From positions 1 through 6,315 of the forward strand of contig JAQSVY010000084.1 in assembly GCA_029266935.1 (NCBI GenBank): a DNA stretch of 6,315 nucleotides, in the 5' to 3' direction. The translations under genes and the position numbers were made by a program. The stretch comes from Burkholderiales bacterium (GTDB lineage Bacteria; Pseudomonadota; Gammaproteobacteria; Burkholderiales; SG8-39). How positions within the stretch are numbered: position 1 is the first letter of the stretch; each line of letters begins with the position of its first letter. A model generated the notes under the pieces. The model was given only the letters and a program-made list of their open reading frames with translations, was not told where the DNA came from and made no database searches. This document shows positions 5,418 through 6,315 of this stretch, one piece after another.

Positions 5418-5729
5418 ATGCCCAAAGGCTATGCGATCTTCACGGAAACGATTCGCGACCAGGCCGGCTACGACGGCTACGTGCAGAAGGCGGTGCCGAC
5501 GATCCTTCAGTCGGGAGGTCGGCCCATCGTGGTCTATGACGATCCGGAGGTGATTGAAGGCCAGTGGCACGGAAGGCGCACCGTCATTCTGGAATTCGAT
5601 TCCGTGCAGGCGGCCCGCGAGTGGTACCGGTCCGCCGAGTACCAGGCCATCGTCGGTGAACGGCACGCGGCCGCAGAGGCGAATGCCGCGATCGTAGGCG
5701 GCTACGAGATGTCGACGGCCCGCAAGTAA
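5418..5729 (+). CDS. DUF1330 family protein
   Basis: Small cytosolic protein (103 residues) of the DUF1330 family, which has a ferredoxin-like dimeric alpha/beta barrel fold and no firmly assigned reaction. Visible family features are KGYAIF at the start, DQAGYDGYVQKAVPTI (14-29), GGRPIVVYDDPEVIEGQW (33-50), the strand RRTVILEFDS (53-62), AREWYRSAEYQAI (66-78) and ERHAAAEANAAIVGGYE (81-97). The ATG at 5418 is preceded by AGGAGG with a 5-base spacer. A GTG further up at 5376 lies in the predicted promoter and is rejected as start. It appears to have its own promoter and stands alone. The protein may handle a small organic substrate, as for related dimeric barrel proteins, but that is inference from fold only. 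Confidence 0.92.
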   Translation: MPKGYAIFTETIRDQAGYDGYVQKAVPTILQSGGRPIVVYDDPEVIEGQWHGRRTVILEFDSVQAAREWYRSAEYQAIVGERHAAAEANAAIVGGYEMSTARK

Positions 5730-5770
5730 AGCTAGGGAGCGACGTCCGGCAACAGGTGAATTAGTCGCAT

Positions 5771-5805
5771 CCCGGCGGCCAAGCGCTTCATAGAAAGCGG
5801 CCGGG
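5771..5805. repeat. Imperfect hairpin between DUF1330 gene and small peptide gene
   Basis: CGCTT (5784-5788) and AAGCG (5795-5799) pair around six bases, and CCCGG (5771-5775) with CCGGG (5801-5805) extends the stem across an uneven internal loop. No T-run follows, so it is at best a weak terminator or a leader structure of the next gene. Confidence 0.35.
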
Positions 5806-5831
5806 CCTTGGGCTACTGTGCAGTCAGCAAC

Positions 5832-5837
5832 AAGGAG
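5832..5837 (+). promoter_or_regulatory. Ribosome binding site of the 48-residue peptide
   Basis: AAGGAG with a 6-base spacer to the ATG at 5844, matching the sites of hsp20 and the secreted protein in sequence and distance. Confidence 0.7.
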
Positions 5838-5843
5838 CATGCG

Positions 5844-5990
5844 ATGAAAAGCTTCTTACAGTTCGCGCTTATGATGCTTCCGACCATCATCTTCATCGCA
5901 CTCGTTACTGCCGACGTGACTTCCCCGCACCCCGTCCCGCCGGTGTCCTACTCAATGCCCCACGCACAGCAGGCCAGCGCCCAGCGCTGA
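5844..5990 (+). CDS. 48-residue membrane or secreted peptide
   Basis: Short unrecognised protein. MKSFLQFALMMLPTIIFIAL begins with one Lys and a strong hydrophobic stretch (about 4-22), which can be a signal peptide or a single membrane helix. A polar, Pro-rich tail follows (SPHPVPPVSYS, then Ala/Gln-rich, ending SAQR). The case for a real gene is the AAGGAG site 6 bases before the ATG at 5844 and the abrupt hydrophobic-to-Pro-rich organisation. An ATG at 5839 is followed at once by a stop. If secreted, the cut could be near VTA-D (22-24). It is on the same strand as the DUF1330 gene, 114 bp downstream; a shared transcript is possible. Function unknown. Confidence 0.6.
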   Translation: MKSFLQFALMMLPTIIFIALVTADVTSPHPVPPVSYSMPHAQQASAQR

Positions 5991-6283
5991 TTACTGCGCG
6001 GTCCGGTTTTTCCCTACAGCGCAGCGCACGAAGTACCGCGCCGCATAGCGAAGGCCAGCCCAGCGATAGGCGACGAGAGTGTTAGCGAGGATCCGGTTCA
6101 CGATAGTGCCTGTAGCAAGCAATATGCCCCGCTGCTATGGTCGGTCTGATGCCGTGCTCGTGGGCCCGACGGACCATCTTTTCATCGAGCCAGGGAAGTA
6201 AGCAGCCTTAGGAGCCCTTCCGAGGCCCCGGCATGCGCACGGGGCAGCCGTTGCTCTCTGGGCAGCGGTTAGACTTGCATCGG
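5991..6283. other. Stretch without a convincing gene
   Basis: Nearly 300 bp. Directly after the peptide stop, GCGC at 5984-5987 can pair with GCGC at 5996-5999, and a run of five T follows seven bases later (6007-6011); this could be a weak rightward terminator. A leftward 36-codon frame (GTG at 6101 to TAA at 5991) has no good ribosome site. GGGCAGC-type direct repeats of 11 bases with one mismatch lie at 6242-6252 and 6260-6270. No RNA gene, insertion sequence or clear promoter was recognised. Confidence 0.5.
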
Positions 6284-6315
6284 ATGCTTCGCCACTACCT
6301 GCAGCCGCTGCTCGC
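6284..6315 (+). CDS. Possible start of a gene running off the window
   Basis: An ATG at 6284 opens the frame MLRHYLQPLL and continues to the window edge. The residues are like those that begin some CoA-ligase (acetate-CoA ligase family) proteins, HYLxPLF followed by a CoA-binding fold, but ten codons cannot prove this. No Shine-Dalgarno sequence precedes it. A competing reading is the last 14 codons of a leftward gene ending at the TAA at 6269. Confidence 0.25.
   Translation, partial: MLRHYLQPLL

Noticed and set aside
5991..6101. Leftward 36-codon frame with GTG start, convergent with the peptide gene
   Set aside because: No adequate ribosome site and no recognisable features; frames of this length are common by chance here.

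Overview
The window is a GC-rich bacterial chromosome segment (roughly two-thirds G+C by eye). Its gene content and protein style point to a proteobacterium, most likely a betaproteobacterium. The evidence is a CcoI/CcoS pair for cbb3-type cytochrome oxidase maturation, a UbiA/MenA-like prenyltransferase and a short class-A style Hsp20. No rRNA, tRNA, CRISPR array or insertion sequence is visible.

Layout, minus strand, in transcription order (right to left). A small secreted His/Met/Gln-rich protein (5161-4898, GTG start) is followed by hsp20 (4822-4400), ccoI, the copper-transporting P-type ATPase (about 4403-2076), ccoS (2127-1978), a zinc-dependent alcohol dehydrogenase (1981-1007) and a UbiA-family prenyltransferase (1001 to beyond base 1, truncated by the window). 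From hsp20 onward the genes are packed with a CTGA contact, a 52-bp out-of-frame overlap, an ATGA contact and a 5-bp gap, so they look like one translationally coupled transcript. CcoI delivers copper for the cbb3 oxidase active site and CcoS is needed for cofactor insertion. The dehydrogenase and the prenyltransferase (probable quinone-type lipid synthesis) would sit on the electron-input and electron-carrier side of respiration, but that functional link is inference.

Layout, plus strand, right part. A divergent intergenic region (5174-5417) holds several inverted repeats and a plausible sigma70 promoter. It is followed by a DUF1330 protein (5418-5729), a 48-residue membrane or secreted peptide with a strong ribosome binding site (5844-5990), a stretch of about 290 bp without a convincing gene, and possibly the first codons of another gene at 6284.

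The points most worth a second look are these. ccoI has no ATG, GTG or TTG upstream of its conserved metal-binding N-terminus and may start at CTG. An exact 18-bp tandem duplication lies inside ccoI. Sharply AT-rich, Lys/Asn-rich patches interrupt the dehydrogenase gene. An Asp of the prenyltransferase's first Asp-rich motif is replaced by Gly. A His/Met-rich secreted protein lies just upstream of the copper ATPase genes. I did not find a clearly new multi-gene system.
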